Origin: GCA-002694895 sp964436345
Lineage (GTDB): Bacteria; Chloroflexota; Dehalococcoidia; Lucifugimonadales; GCA-002694895
NCBI GenBank assembly: GCA_964436345.1
Contig: CAYTCC010000045.1
Location: 1-10,774, forward strand
DNA length: 10,774 bases
Direction: 5' to 3'
Shown piece by piece: positions 1-6,436 of the stretch. A model generated the notes under the pieces. That model had not been told where the DNA came from. It searched no databases and saw only the letters and a list, made by a program, of their open reading frames with translations. Both the position numbers and the translations under genes were made by a program. Positions within the stretch are counted from its first letter, which is position 1, and each line of letters opens with the position of its first letter.

Positions 1-528
1 TTTACCTTTATTTTTCAAATTAGAAATTGTTGATTTTAATTCAGGTATATCAATTCCATCATTATTCATTTTTACTTCAACAACATCACAATTGAAACCA
101 CGGATGGCTCTGACAGTTCCCGAATATGATGGTTGCTCAACAATAACAACATCTTCAGGGTCTAAAAGTATTTTACATACATTTTCAAGGGCTCCTGAAC
201 TTCCATTGTGTACAATAAAATTATCTAATGTTAATTTTTTTCTATCTAGAATTGTTTGACGTTTGGCAATTTGTTCTCTTAAGCCATCATAACCATACCA
301 ACCACCATAATTATAACTACCTTCAGTTTCTTCTAAAGAAGCTTGTTCTAGCATTTGAGTAAAATCACTTATAGGTAAAGTAGGGAAATCTGGAATTCCT
401 CCTGCTATTTGTATAGGATTTGGGTGATCGGTTTCACCTCTGAAAGACATACCAGCATCTGTAGGTGAACCTGCACCTATATTCAGAGCTGATTGAGATA
501 ATTTTGATTTTATTATAGATTCTTTCAT
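1..528 (-). CDS. PLP-dependent aminotransferase, class I/II (partial, N-terminal 176 residues)
   Basis: This frame is open from an ATG at 528 to the left edge, giving 176 residues of a fold-type I aminotransferase; the rest, including the PLP lysine, lies outside. Seen in the sequence: GGIPDFPTLP (residues 43-52), the substrate-loop motif of class I enzymes; YGYDGLREQIAKR (78-90), the usual G-x-x-x-LR helix; NGSSGALENV (108-117), the cofactor-phosphate turn; and DPEDVVIVEQPSYSG (123-137), the conserved LDPGDxVxxExPTY segment. The family moves amino groups between amino acids and 2-oxo acids in the cytoplasm. The substrate cannot be told from this half. It resembles the LysN/MocR-type catalytic domain, but no GntR DNA-binding domain precedes it, because the protein starts about 40 residues before the first motif. 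A TATAAT box seven bases upstream of the ATG supports this start and suggests a leaderless mRNA. It is divergent from the DUF3830 operon. Confidence 0.9.
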   Translation of the reverse strand, partial: MKESIIKSKLSQSALNIGAGSPTDAGMSFRGETDHPNPIQIAGGIPDFPTLPISDFTQMLEQASLEETEGSYNYGGWYGYDGLREQIAKRQTILDRKKLTLDNFIVHNGSSGALENVCKILLDPEDVVIVEQPSYSGTVRAIRGFNCDVVEVKMNNDGIDIPELKSTISNLKNKGK

Positions 529-535
529 TTGAAGT

Positions 536-541
536 ATTATA
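536..541 (-). promoter_or_regulatory. Predicted -10 box (TATAAT) for the aminotransferase, leaderless geometry
   Basis: A perfect TATAAT is read on the minus strand and ends seven bases before the ATG at 528. With normal -10 spacing, transcription would begin at about 529, so the mRNA would have essentially no 5' leader. No Shine-Dalgarno sequence precedes this ATG. No good -35 hexamer is visible at 17-bp spacing. Confidence 0.6.
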
Positions 542-555
542 CACTAGAATGGGTT

Positions 556-561
556 TATAAT
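556..561 (+). promoter_or_regulatory. Predicted -10 box (TATAAT) for the DUF3830-peptidase-reductase operon
   Basis: A perfect TATAAT on the plus strand predicts transcription from about 568, leaving a leader of about 11 bases with no Shine-Dalgarno sequence before the ATG at 579. A second candidate, TATATT at 564-569, would give an almost leaderless message. The box lies 14 bp from the opposing minus-strand box at 536-541, so two polymerases would probably compete for this 50-bp gap. No clear -35 element was found. Confidence 0.5.
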
Positions 562-578
562 TTTATATTAAAATAGTC

Positions 579-998
579 ATGAAAAATCAATATTTACATA
601 TCAAAAGTAAAGAATTAAATTTTAAAGCTAAATTATTATGGGACAATGCTCCTGAGACTTGTGAAGCAATATTAAAGATATTACCTTTAACTGGAAAATT
701 GATGCAAACAAGATGGAGTGGGTTTGGAGTATGGATAGATTTAGGAGAAGTAGAAATAGATGAAGTGCCATTTGAAAATCATTCAATTTATTTGGCCAAA
801 GGGGAAATAATGTTTTATCCTGGTTTTGAATCAATGAAAGAAATAGTTATCCCCTATGATAAAGTTGTTTTTGCAAGCAAAGCAGGGCTACACCCTGCCA
901 ATCATTTCGCAACAATAGAAGATTCATCTGATATATCGGAATTAGGACGTAGAGTGATTGAAGAAGGTCTTCAACCTGTAATATTTGATATTAAATAA
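579..998 (+). CDS. DUF3830 family protein (cyclophilin-like fold)
   Basis: This 139-residue protein matches the DUF3830 (cyclophilin-like) family over its whole length. Landmarks: APETCEAIL (24-32), the helix typical of cyclophilin-fold relatives; RWSGFGVW (45-52), the hallmark ARWSG-type stretch; KGEIMFYPG (74-82), the GD/E-hydrophobic-YPG strand; GLHPANHFATI (103-113), containing the conserved NHFA; and LGRRVIEEG (122-130). No signal peptide or membrane segment is visible, so it should be cytoplasmic. No biochemical role is established for this family as far as I know, and prolyl isomerase activity should not be assumed. It is the first gene of an operon: the S9 peptidase starts 14 bases downstream behind its own ribosome site. 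The mRNA start is close to the ATG. The family call is firm and the function unknown. Confidence 0.88.
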   Translation: MKNQYLHIKSKELNFKAKLLWDNAPETCEAILKILPLTGKLMQTRWSGFGVWIDLGEVEIDEVPFENHSIYLAKGEIMFYPGFESMKEIVIPYDKVVFASKAGLHPANHFATIEDSSDISELGRRVIEEGLQPVIFDIK

Positions 999-1000
999 AT

Positions 1001-1006
1001 AAAGGA
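1001..1006 (+). promoter_or_regulatory. Ribosome binding site (AAAGGA) of the S9 peptidase
   Basis: AAAGGA lies six bases before the ATG at 1013, just after the stop of the DUF3830 gene. It fixes the peptidase start. It also shows that internal operon genes use Shine-Dalgarno signals, unlike the first genes of the transcripts here. Confidence 0.7.
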
Positions 1007-1012
1007 TTAAAT

Positions 1013-2935
1013 ATGAAATTAATTAATAAATATATATCAGATTTAAAAAATATTTCATGGATTTCATATGATGAATATTCTGATGCTGTATATTATCAAG
1101 AAAACAGTGTTGAAATAAATTCAAATAAAAGAAAATCTAAGATATATAAAATTGAATTACAAACTAATAATAATTCATCAGTTACTGATGGGAATAATGA
1201 TTCAACACCGAAAATTTCCCCAGACGGTAAAAATTTAGCATACATAAAAAAGAATCAAATTAGTGACAATTTAACACTTAATTCTTTAATTATAAAAGAT
1301 TTATCTAACGGCAATGAAACTCAAATAACTTCGAATAATCAAACTATATCAACAGCTTATGATTCAACAGGTGCTTTCAATTGGAATAATAACTCATCAC
1401 ATATAGCTTATACGTATAGGAATATTGAAGAAAGAGATAATGATTCAGAACCATATGTTGTTAATAGAATAAGATACAGACAAGATGTCGTTGGTTGGTT
1501 GGGAGATGAATTAAATAAAATTAAAATATATTGTTTAAATCATAAAGATAATATATCAATCACAAATTCAGGCGGTGATGATACCCATCCTATATTTTCA
1601 AATGATGGGAAAAATTTAGCATTTATAAGTGATCAAGGTGATTCAAGAGACACCCACTGGAGAGAAGATATACATGTCTTTAACATTGATTCTTCCGAAA
1701 GAAAAAGAATCACCACATATTTTAATGGTATTGGCAGCATGACATGGAGTAATGATGATAATTTATTGTTCATAATAGGTACATCTGATAACAAAGAAGG
1801 AGATGGAAGAAACTCTTCATTATTTAAAGTAGATATAAATAATACATCTGTATCGAATTTAAATACCGAGGAATTTGCATATAATCCTCAACCAAACTTG
1901 AAAATAATAAATGATAATTTACGAGTATCATATACCGATCAAGGGATTTCAAAAATTGTTGATATTAATGGTGAAAATAAATCTATAGTTTATGAAAACA
2001 ATTCCAAAATTATTCAATTATGTGATTCAACAAATAAAACAATTTTCATTGAAAATAACAGAAATATGCAGGAAGTTGTAAAAGTTTTAAATAAACAAAA
2101 TAATGAAATACAGAATATATTAATTCCCAATTCTAATTTTTATGAAGAAAACCCTCCATCTAAGATGAATAAATTTACAATAAACAGAACTGGTTTTGAT
2201 ATTGAATCGAGAGTTTATTTACCTTCTGATTTTTCTGAAAATAACATTTATCCCTTAATTGTTGATATACATGGAGGTCCGCATGGTAGATTTGAAGATC
2301 AGATTGCAGTTAATCAGGAAATATTTACCAAAAATGGCTATATAGTTATAGCTATAAACCCTAGAGGATCATCTTCGTATGGATCAGATTTTGGTAAAGC
2401 TGTTCTTAATGATTGGGGTGGAGAGGATTATCATGACATAATCGAATCTGTTAATGAACTAGCTAAAGAGAAATATATAGACAGCAATAAAATAGGTTTA
2501 TATGGATATAGTTATGGAGGATTTATGTCTTCATGGATGATTGGACATACAAATCAATTTAAGGCAGCTGTTATCGGAGCTCCTTGTATTAATTTAAATT
2601 CAATGTCGGGTACTTCTGATATAGGTATAAAATTTGGCGAGGAACAATGGGGAGGATTAAGATATGACAATGTCAAAAAATATCAATTTAATTCACCGCT
2701 AACTTATGCAAAAAATGTAAGAACGCCATCAATAATATTAGTTGGAGATAGAGATTATAGGTGCCCTATTGAACAGGCTGAGCAATATTTCGTGACTCTA
2801 AAACGTATGGGAAATGATGTTCAGTTAGTAAGATATCCTGGTGGTAATCATGGCATGCTATCGGGTTCAGCTCCTAACTTGGTAATAGATTACTGGACAA
2901 GAGCAGTAAACTTTTTTGATAAAAATTTAAAATAA
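1013..2935 (+). CDS. S9 family peptidase (prolyl oligopeptidase / acylaminoacyl-peptidase type)
   Basis: This 640-residue serine peptidase has the two-domain S9 layout. Residues 1 to about 375 form the propeller, with PD40/TolB-like blades visible at TPKISPDGKNLAYI (65-78) and HPIFSNDGKNLAFI (192-205). Residues from about 385 form the alpha/beta-hydrolase domain. Catalytic features: the IHGGPHG oxyanion region (419-425), NPRGSSSYG (449-457), nucleophile Ser500 in GYSYGG, Asp581 in GDRDYRCP and His613 in GGNHG, so the triad is complete. The Asp-x-Arg-x-Pro arrangement favours the S9C acylaminoacyl-peptidase/DPP-like branch. Such enzymes cleave short or blocked peptides that can enter past the propeller. 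The N-terminus has no signal peptide or membrane anchor, which suggests action in the cytoplasm. Length is normal for S9C. It is the middle gene of an operon, 9 bases before the aldo/keto reductase. Substrate is not predictable. Confidence 0.93.
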   Translation: MKLINKYISDLKNISWISYDEYSDAVYYQENSVEINSNKRKSKIYKIELQTNNNSSVTDGNNDSTPKISPDGKNLAYIKKNQISDNLTLNSLIIKDLSNGNETQITSNNQTISTAYDSTGAFNWNNNSSHIAYTYRNIEERDNDSEPYVVNRIRYRQDVVGWLGDELNKIKIYCLNHKDNISITNSGGDDTHPIFSNDGKNLAFISDQGDSRDTHWREDIHVFNIDSSERKRITTYFNGIGSMTWSNDDNLLFIIGTSDNKEGDGRNSSLFKVDINNTSVSNLNTEEFAYNPQPNLKIINDNLRVSYTDQGISKIVDINGENKSIVYENNSKIIQLCDSTNKTIFIENNRNMQEVVKVLNKQNNEIQNILIPNSNFYEENPPSKMNKFTINRTGFDIESRVYLPSDFSENNIYPLIVDIHGGPHGRFEDQIAVNQEIFTKNGYIVIAINPRGSSSYGSDFGKAVLNDWGGEDYHDIIESVNELAKEKYIDSNKIGLYGYSYGGFMSSWMIGHTNQFKAAVIGAPCINLNSMSGTSDIGIKFGEEQWGGLRYDNVKKYQFNSPLTYAKNVRTPSIILVGDRDYRCPIEQAEQYFVTLKRMGNDVQLVRYPGGNHGMLSGSAPNLVIDYWTRAVNFFDKNLK

Positions 2936-2939
2936 AGGA
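2934..2939 (+). promoter_or_regulatory. Ribosome binding site (AAAGGA) of the aldo/keto reductase
   Basis: AAAGGA overlaps the last two bases of the peptidase stop codon and lies five bases before the ATG at 2945. This supports that start and suggests coupled expression in one transcript. Confidence 0.7.
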
Positions 2940-2944
2940 AAAAA

Positions 2945-3889
2945 ATGGAATACAGATATTTAGGAAATTCAGGTACTTTAGTTTCAGTAATTGGACTGGG
3001 GACAAACAATTTTGGACGTAGACTTAATTCAAATGATACTAAAAGAGTAATAGATACAGCAAATGATGAAGGAATAAATTTTCTTGATACAAGTAATAGT
3101 TATGGCGATACATTGTCTGAAGAATATATAGGGAATGCAATTAAAAATAAAAGGCAAGAAATAATTTTGGCAACTAAAGTTTATTCAAAAGTTGGTGAAG
3201 GTATCAATGAAAAAGGAGCAGGTAAAGTTCATATTATTAGTGAAGTTGAAAATAGCCTAAGAAGACTCCAGACTGACTATATAGATTTATATCAAATACA
3301 TTTTTGGGATGAAAATACCCCTATAGAAGAAACTTTACGGGCATTAAATTATTTAATTGACTCAGGTAAAGTGAGATATATTGGTTGTTCTAATTTCACA
3401 TCATGGCAATTAGCGATGTCACTGGAATCATCAAAATCAAATAATCTTGAAAAATTTATTACAGTACAACCTGAATACAGCTTGATGAACAGAGATATTG
3501 AAGCTGAATTAATACCAGCCTGTGAATATTATAATATTGGAATATTGCCATATTTTCCTTTAGCAAGTGGAGCATTAACTGGAAAGTACAAACGTGGAGA
3601 AAATTTACCTGAAGGTACCAGATTAGGTGAAAATAAAGAAAGAGCTAACCAAATTCTTACTAGTAATACATTTTCATTACTTGAAAGTTTAGAAATTTTT
3701 GCAAAAGCCAGAAATAAATCATTATTAGATTTAGCTTTTGCATGGTTATTAGCTAACCCATTAGTTTCTTCTGTAATAGCCGGGGCTACAAAACCTGAAC
3801 AGATAGTAGCAAATGCCAGGACTGCATCCTGGAAATTAACCAAAACTGAAGTAAATGAAATAAATGAAATATTAAATAGTCATAAATAA
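2945..3889 (+). CDS. Aldo/keto reductase (IolS/YhdN/Kv-beta-like)
   Basis: This 314-residue protein has a full-length AKR barrel. The catalytic tetrad is present: Asp48 (FLDTSNSYG), Tyr53, Lys78 (LATKV) and His119 (YQIHFWD). Other family marks are GTNNFG near the N-terminus (19-24), GCSNF after the middle strands, VQPEYSLMNR, and the NADPH-binding GATKPEQIVANA at 280-291. Members reduce aldehydes and ketones, or oxidise secondary alcohols, with NADP(H) in the cytoplasm. The pattern is closest to the IolS/YhdN/potassium-channel-beta group rather than the short aldose-reductase group. It is the last gene of the DUF3830-peptidase operon, with a Shine-Dalgarno site (AAAGGA) five bases upstream. 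Its last 10 bases overlap the 3' end of the convergent kinase-like gene, with no terminator hairpin between. The substrate is unknown. Confidence 0.93.
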   Translation: MEYRYLGNSGTLVSVIGLGTNNFGRRLNSNDTKRVIDTANDEGINFLDTSNSYGDTLSEEYIGNAIKNKRQEIILATKVYSKVGEGINEKGAGKVHIISEVENSLRRLQTDYIDLYQIHFWDENTPIEETLRALNYLIDSGKVRYIGCSNFTSWQLAMSLESSKSNNLEKFITVQPEYSLMNRDIEAELIPACEYYNIGILPYFPLASGALTGKYKRGENLPEGTRLGENKERANQILTSNTFSLLESLEIFAKARNKSLLDLAFAWLLANPLVSSVIAGATKPEQIVANARTASWKLTKTEVNEINEILNSHK

Positions 3890-5022
3890 ACAGATTTTGA
3901 TTTTTTCAGTTCACTAAATTTATATCCGGTAATAATATTTACATAACCTGTAAATATTTTATCTGTGGTTAAATCACCTGTGTCAATTAAAATCTCATTA
4001 TTTAAAGAATCTAATTTTGTTTTTGTAGAATAAATCAATAAATTATTTTTATCTATTTTGTTTAATATTCTGGGGCTTATTTGTTGATTACCTCTTCCAA
4101 ATAAAAAACCTTGATTTCCAATTACTGTTAAAACTAATTTTGAATCTTTACCTTGTTTAGTATTTAAATAATTATAAATATCATTCTCAGAACAATCTTT
4201 ATAAAGTAATTTTTTATTTTTAATAATATCAAATCCCAACAATGTACCATCTACATCAATGGATTTTAAAATTGAATTTGTAGTTGACCCAGGTCCGAAT
4301 ATATATGTGTCTACATTAGTATAACGATCACTGAAATCTTCTATTAAATTGTCAATTTCATTACCTTCATCAGAGGTGATAGAACCCTTTGATTCCTGTA
4401 AATAATTATCATCTAAATTAAGAGGTGTATTTAAATAACCAATAAATTTTGTTGTTGTTATTCCTTTATGTATATTGCGATCATCTAAATCAGATACTTC
4501 TCTAAGGATAAATTTCGAGTTATGGAAAGTGCAAAATTCAGATATAATTTTTGAAGAATATATAGGACTTAATGGAAAAATTGAAGAATACATTTTAACA
4601 CCAACTGGTATTCCAACTACTGGAATATCAGTATTAATAATTTTTATTAAATCTGAACTTGTCCCATCTCCGCCTGCAAAAACAATTAAATCAACATTTT
4701 GAGTTTTAAATTCATTTAACAATTCATATGTATCACTTCTCGATGTTCTCTGAATTTTAGATGTATAAAGAATTTTATATTTGAAATCAAATTGTTTTAA
4801 CAAATATTCACCTAACAGTTCATTACCTGTATAAAAAATTATTTTATCGGCTATCTTAGAATCAATATTATTTAGTGTATCGTAAGTTCTTTGTAATGAG
4901 GGCAAACTATAAACATCAGTTACATGATCCCAGATATTATCTGAGTCCGAACCTTTTAATCCTAAGGGTCCACCAAAACCAGATATCGGGTTTACAATTA
5001 ATCCTATTTTTATTTTATCCAT
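3880..5022 (-). CDS. ATP-NAD kinase-like protein, AcoX/COG3199 family
   Basis: This 380-residue protein belongs to the AcoX/COG3199 branch of the NAD kinase superfamily. Conserved segments in order: GLIVNPISGFGG (7-18) followed by GLKGSD (21-26); the nucleotide motif GGDGT (117-121) followed by Asp124; GIPVGVKMYSSIFPLSP (137-153); FGPGSTTNSI (242-251); and IGNQGFLFGRGNQQISP (301-317). The GVKM and GRGNQQxSP segments are typical of this branch and not of ordinary NAD kinase. ATP- or polyphosphate-dependent phosphorylation of NAD is the homology-based prediction. AcoX proteins are known mainly from acetoin-degradation loci, where the role is unclear. It is the last gene of the ligase-flavoprotein-SDR operon, eight bases after the SDR stop, with only a weak ribosome site. 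Its end overlaps the convergent aldo/keto reductase by 10 bp. Family is firm; substrate is inferred. Confidence 0.88.
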   Translation of the reverse strand: MDKIKIGLIVNPISGFGGPLGLKGSDSDNIWDHVTDVYSLPSLQRTYDTLNNIDSKIADKIIFYTGNELLGEYLLKQFDFKYKILYTSKIQRTSRSDTYELLNEFKTQNVDLIVFAGGDGTSSDLIKIINTDIPVVGIPVGVKMYSSIFPLSPIYSSKIISEFCTFHNSKFILREVSDLDDRNIHKGITTTKFIGYLNTPLNLDDNYLQESKGSITSDEGNEIDNLIEDFSDRYTNVDTYIFGPGSTTNSILKSIDVDGTLLGFDIIKNKKLLYKDCSENDIYNYLNTKQGKDSKLVLTVIGNQGFLFGRGNQQISPRILNKIDKNNLLIYSTKTKLDSLNNEILIDTGDLTTDKIFTGYVNIITGYKFSELKKSKSVYL

Positions 5023-5030
5023 AGCTTAGA

Positions 5031-5828
5031 TTATATATTTGGATTAAAACGACCATCAACATTAATCCAACCTGCATCAATTCTAAGATTTGAGGCTGTG
5101 ACATAAGATGAAGCATCAGAAAGTAAGTAAATTATTCCACCTGCCAATTCATTGGGCTGAGCCCATCTTTGTAATGCAGTTTTTGTAGTATAAGCTTCAT
5201 TCCATAGTTTATCATTGCGTAATTGGTCGGTTAATGGAGTCATAACTGGGCCAGGAGATATAGTATTAACTCTTATATTATATTCAGCCACTTCTGCTGC
5301 AAGAGTATTCACTAATTTTTCTGTACCAGCCTTACTCGCAGCATATACTGACTGCCCTGGTTCAACAACACTACCTCTTATACTTGAAAATGTAACTATA
5401 CTACCCTTATTATTCAATTTCATTTTCTTTGCAGAAGCTTGTAAAACATTAAAAGTTGCTTTTAGGTTTAATGAAATTACTTTATCAAATTCAGATTCTG
5501 TATAATCTATCAATAATTTTCTTACATTTATAGAAGGTGTACATACTACGCCGTCGATAACATCGTATTCATCCATAAGTTTAATTATTTCTGATTTATT
5601 AGTAATATCAATTTCAAACGGAATAACATTTACTTTTGAATTAATTTCTTTCACAGCTTTTATTGTACTTTCAATATTTTGAATATCGGCACAAATTAAA
5701 TTACCACCATGTGCAGCTATAGCTAATGATGCTGATTTACCAATCCCACTCGCTGAACCAATAACAATAATATTCTTATTGTTGAGGTTAAACATATTTT
5801 TGAGATAATCATTAGAAGTATAATCCAT
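5031..5828 (-). CDS. Short-chain dehydrogenase/reductase (SDR), classical type
   Basis: This 265-residue classical SDR has the Rossmann motif GSASGIG (24-30), Asp48 at the end of strand 2 (favouring NAD(H)), and the catalytic residues Asn121, Ser149, Tyr162 and Lys166 (YAASK). PGPVMTP follows the active site, and the C-terminal SDASSYVTASNLRIDAGW segment is standard. The usual NNAG structural motif after strand 4 is replaced by CTPSI (96-100), which is unusual. SDRs oxidise or reduce alcohols and ketones in the cytoplasm; the substrate is not readable, though a hydroxyacid or hydroxyacyl-CoA fits the operon. The ATG shares a base with the stop of the upstream flavoprotein gene (TAATG) and has AAAAGG eight bases before it. 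An in-frame Met12 would give a shorter form, but the upstream signals favour 5828. Confidence 0.92.
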   Translation of the reverse strand: MDYTSNDYLKNMFNLNNKNIIVIGSASGIGKSASLAIAAHGGNLICADIQNIESTIKAVKEINSKVNVIPFEIDITNKSEIIKLMDEYDVIDGVVCTPSINVRKLLIDYTESEFDKVISLNLKATFNVLQASAKKMKLNNKGSIVTFSSIRGSVVEPGQSVYAASKAGTEKLVNTLAAEVAEYNIRVNTISPGPVMTPLTDQLRNDKLWNEAYTTKTALQRWAQPNELAGGIIYLLSDASSYVTASNLRIDAGWINVDGRFNPNI

Positions 5829-6436
5829 TATTTTGGCCTTTTCATACTGAATATAGTATTTATCAAAGCATATTCATCATATCCCATTCTAGATATAGGT
5901 TTTAATTCGCCGATATCTATCCTATTGTTTTTAATAATTTTATCTGAAACATTAATACCTATTATATTACCAATTATCAGGTGATTGGGATTTCCTTTTG
6001 AATCAGAGGGTAAATCTATAATTTTAAATAATGTACATTCAAAATGAGCGGGGGATAATTTAACTCTAGGAATAGATACCATAGTAGAATCTTCAGTTTC
6101 AATATTTAATTTTTCAATCTCACTCTCATTATTATCAAAAGAATAAGATGATTCATTCATAATATCTTTTACATCCCAACTAACAAAATTACATACAAAT
6201 TCAGGATTATTTTTTATATTTAACAAAGTGTCTTTGTTATTGCCTGATTTACTATATCCACCTGGGCCTATTACAACCATAGGCGGAATAGTAGCTATTG
6301 CATTGAAAAAACTATACGGAGCCAAATTTATCTGACCTTCATTATTTTTTGAACTTATCCAACCTATTGGTCTTGGAACAATCAGGCTTTTAAAATGTGT
6401 TAGCCAATCGTTTTTGTCTGTTACTTGATAAAACAT
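5828..6436 (-). CDS. Flavin reductase-like, FMN-binding split-barrel protein (COG1853)
   Basis: This 202-residue protein matches the flavin reductase-like/DIM6-NTAB family. Landmarks are PRPIGWISS (21-29), NLAPYSFFNAI (37-47), PPMVVIGPGG (51-60), KDTLLNI (68-74) followed by NPEFVCNFVS, and a C-terminal LKPISRMGYDEYA (178-190). Family members bind FMN in a split beta-barrel, and many use NAD(P)H to supply reduced flavin to a partner oxygenase. Others have different or unknown reductase roles, and no oxygenase gene is seen nearby. It is a full-length cytoplasmic protein with no signal peptide. It sits between the CoA ligase and the SDR, and both junctions are one-base TAATG overlaps, so all three are probably translated in a coupled way. 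A strong AAAGGAGA at 6447-6454 precedes it. The fold is certain; the reaction is not. Confidence 0.9.
   Translation of the reverse strand: MFYQVTDKNDWLTHFKSLIVPRPIGWISSKNNEGQINLAPYSFFNAIATIPPMVVIGPGGYSKSGNNKDTLLNIKNNPEFVCNFVSWDVKDIMNESSYSFDNNESEIEKLNIETEDSTMVSIPRVKLSPAHFECTLFKIIDLPSDSKGNPNHLIIGNIIGINVSDKIIKNNRIDIGELKPISRMGYDEYALINTIFSMKRPK
5837..5842 (-). promoter_or_regulatory. Ribosome binding site (AAAAGG) of the SDR gene
   Basis: AAAAGG on the minus strand lies eight bases before the ATG at 5828, inside the end of the flavoprotein gene. It supports the longer SDR start over Met12. Confidence 0.55.

Noticed and set aside
1..528. MocR/PdxR-type transcription factor with an aminotransferase domain
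   Set aside because: The protein begins about 40 residues before the first aminotransferase motif, leaving no room for a GntR-type DNA-binding domain.
628..834. Open frame on the minus strand inside the DUF3830 gene
   Set aside because: It lies wholly antisense to a gene with clear family motifs and shows no recognisable domain or ribosome site of its own.
3529..3843. Open frame on the minus strand inside the aldo/keto reductase gene
   Set aside because: Antisense shadow of conserved reductase sequence; no independent support.
3890..3906. T-rich run after the reductase stop as an intrinsic terminator
   Set aside because: No stable inverted repeat precedes the T-run, and the bases code for the end of the convergent kinase-like gene.
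4475..4702. Open frame on the plus strand inside the kinase-like gene
   Set aside because: It covers the GGDGT and GVKM region of the real gene in antisense and has no family features.
5215..5505. Open frame on the plus strand inside the SDR gene
   Set aside because: Antisense to the YAASK catalytic region of the SDR; no start signal or domain.
5031..5795. Shorter SDR starting at Met12
   Set aside because: The ATG at 5828 has an AAAAGG site and a TAATG overlap with the upstream gene, and many SDRs carry a similar short N-terminal helix.
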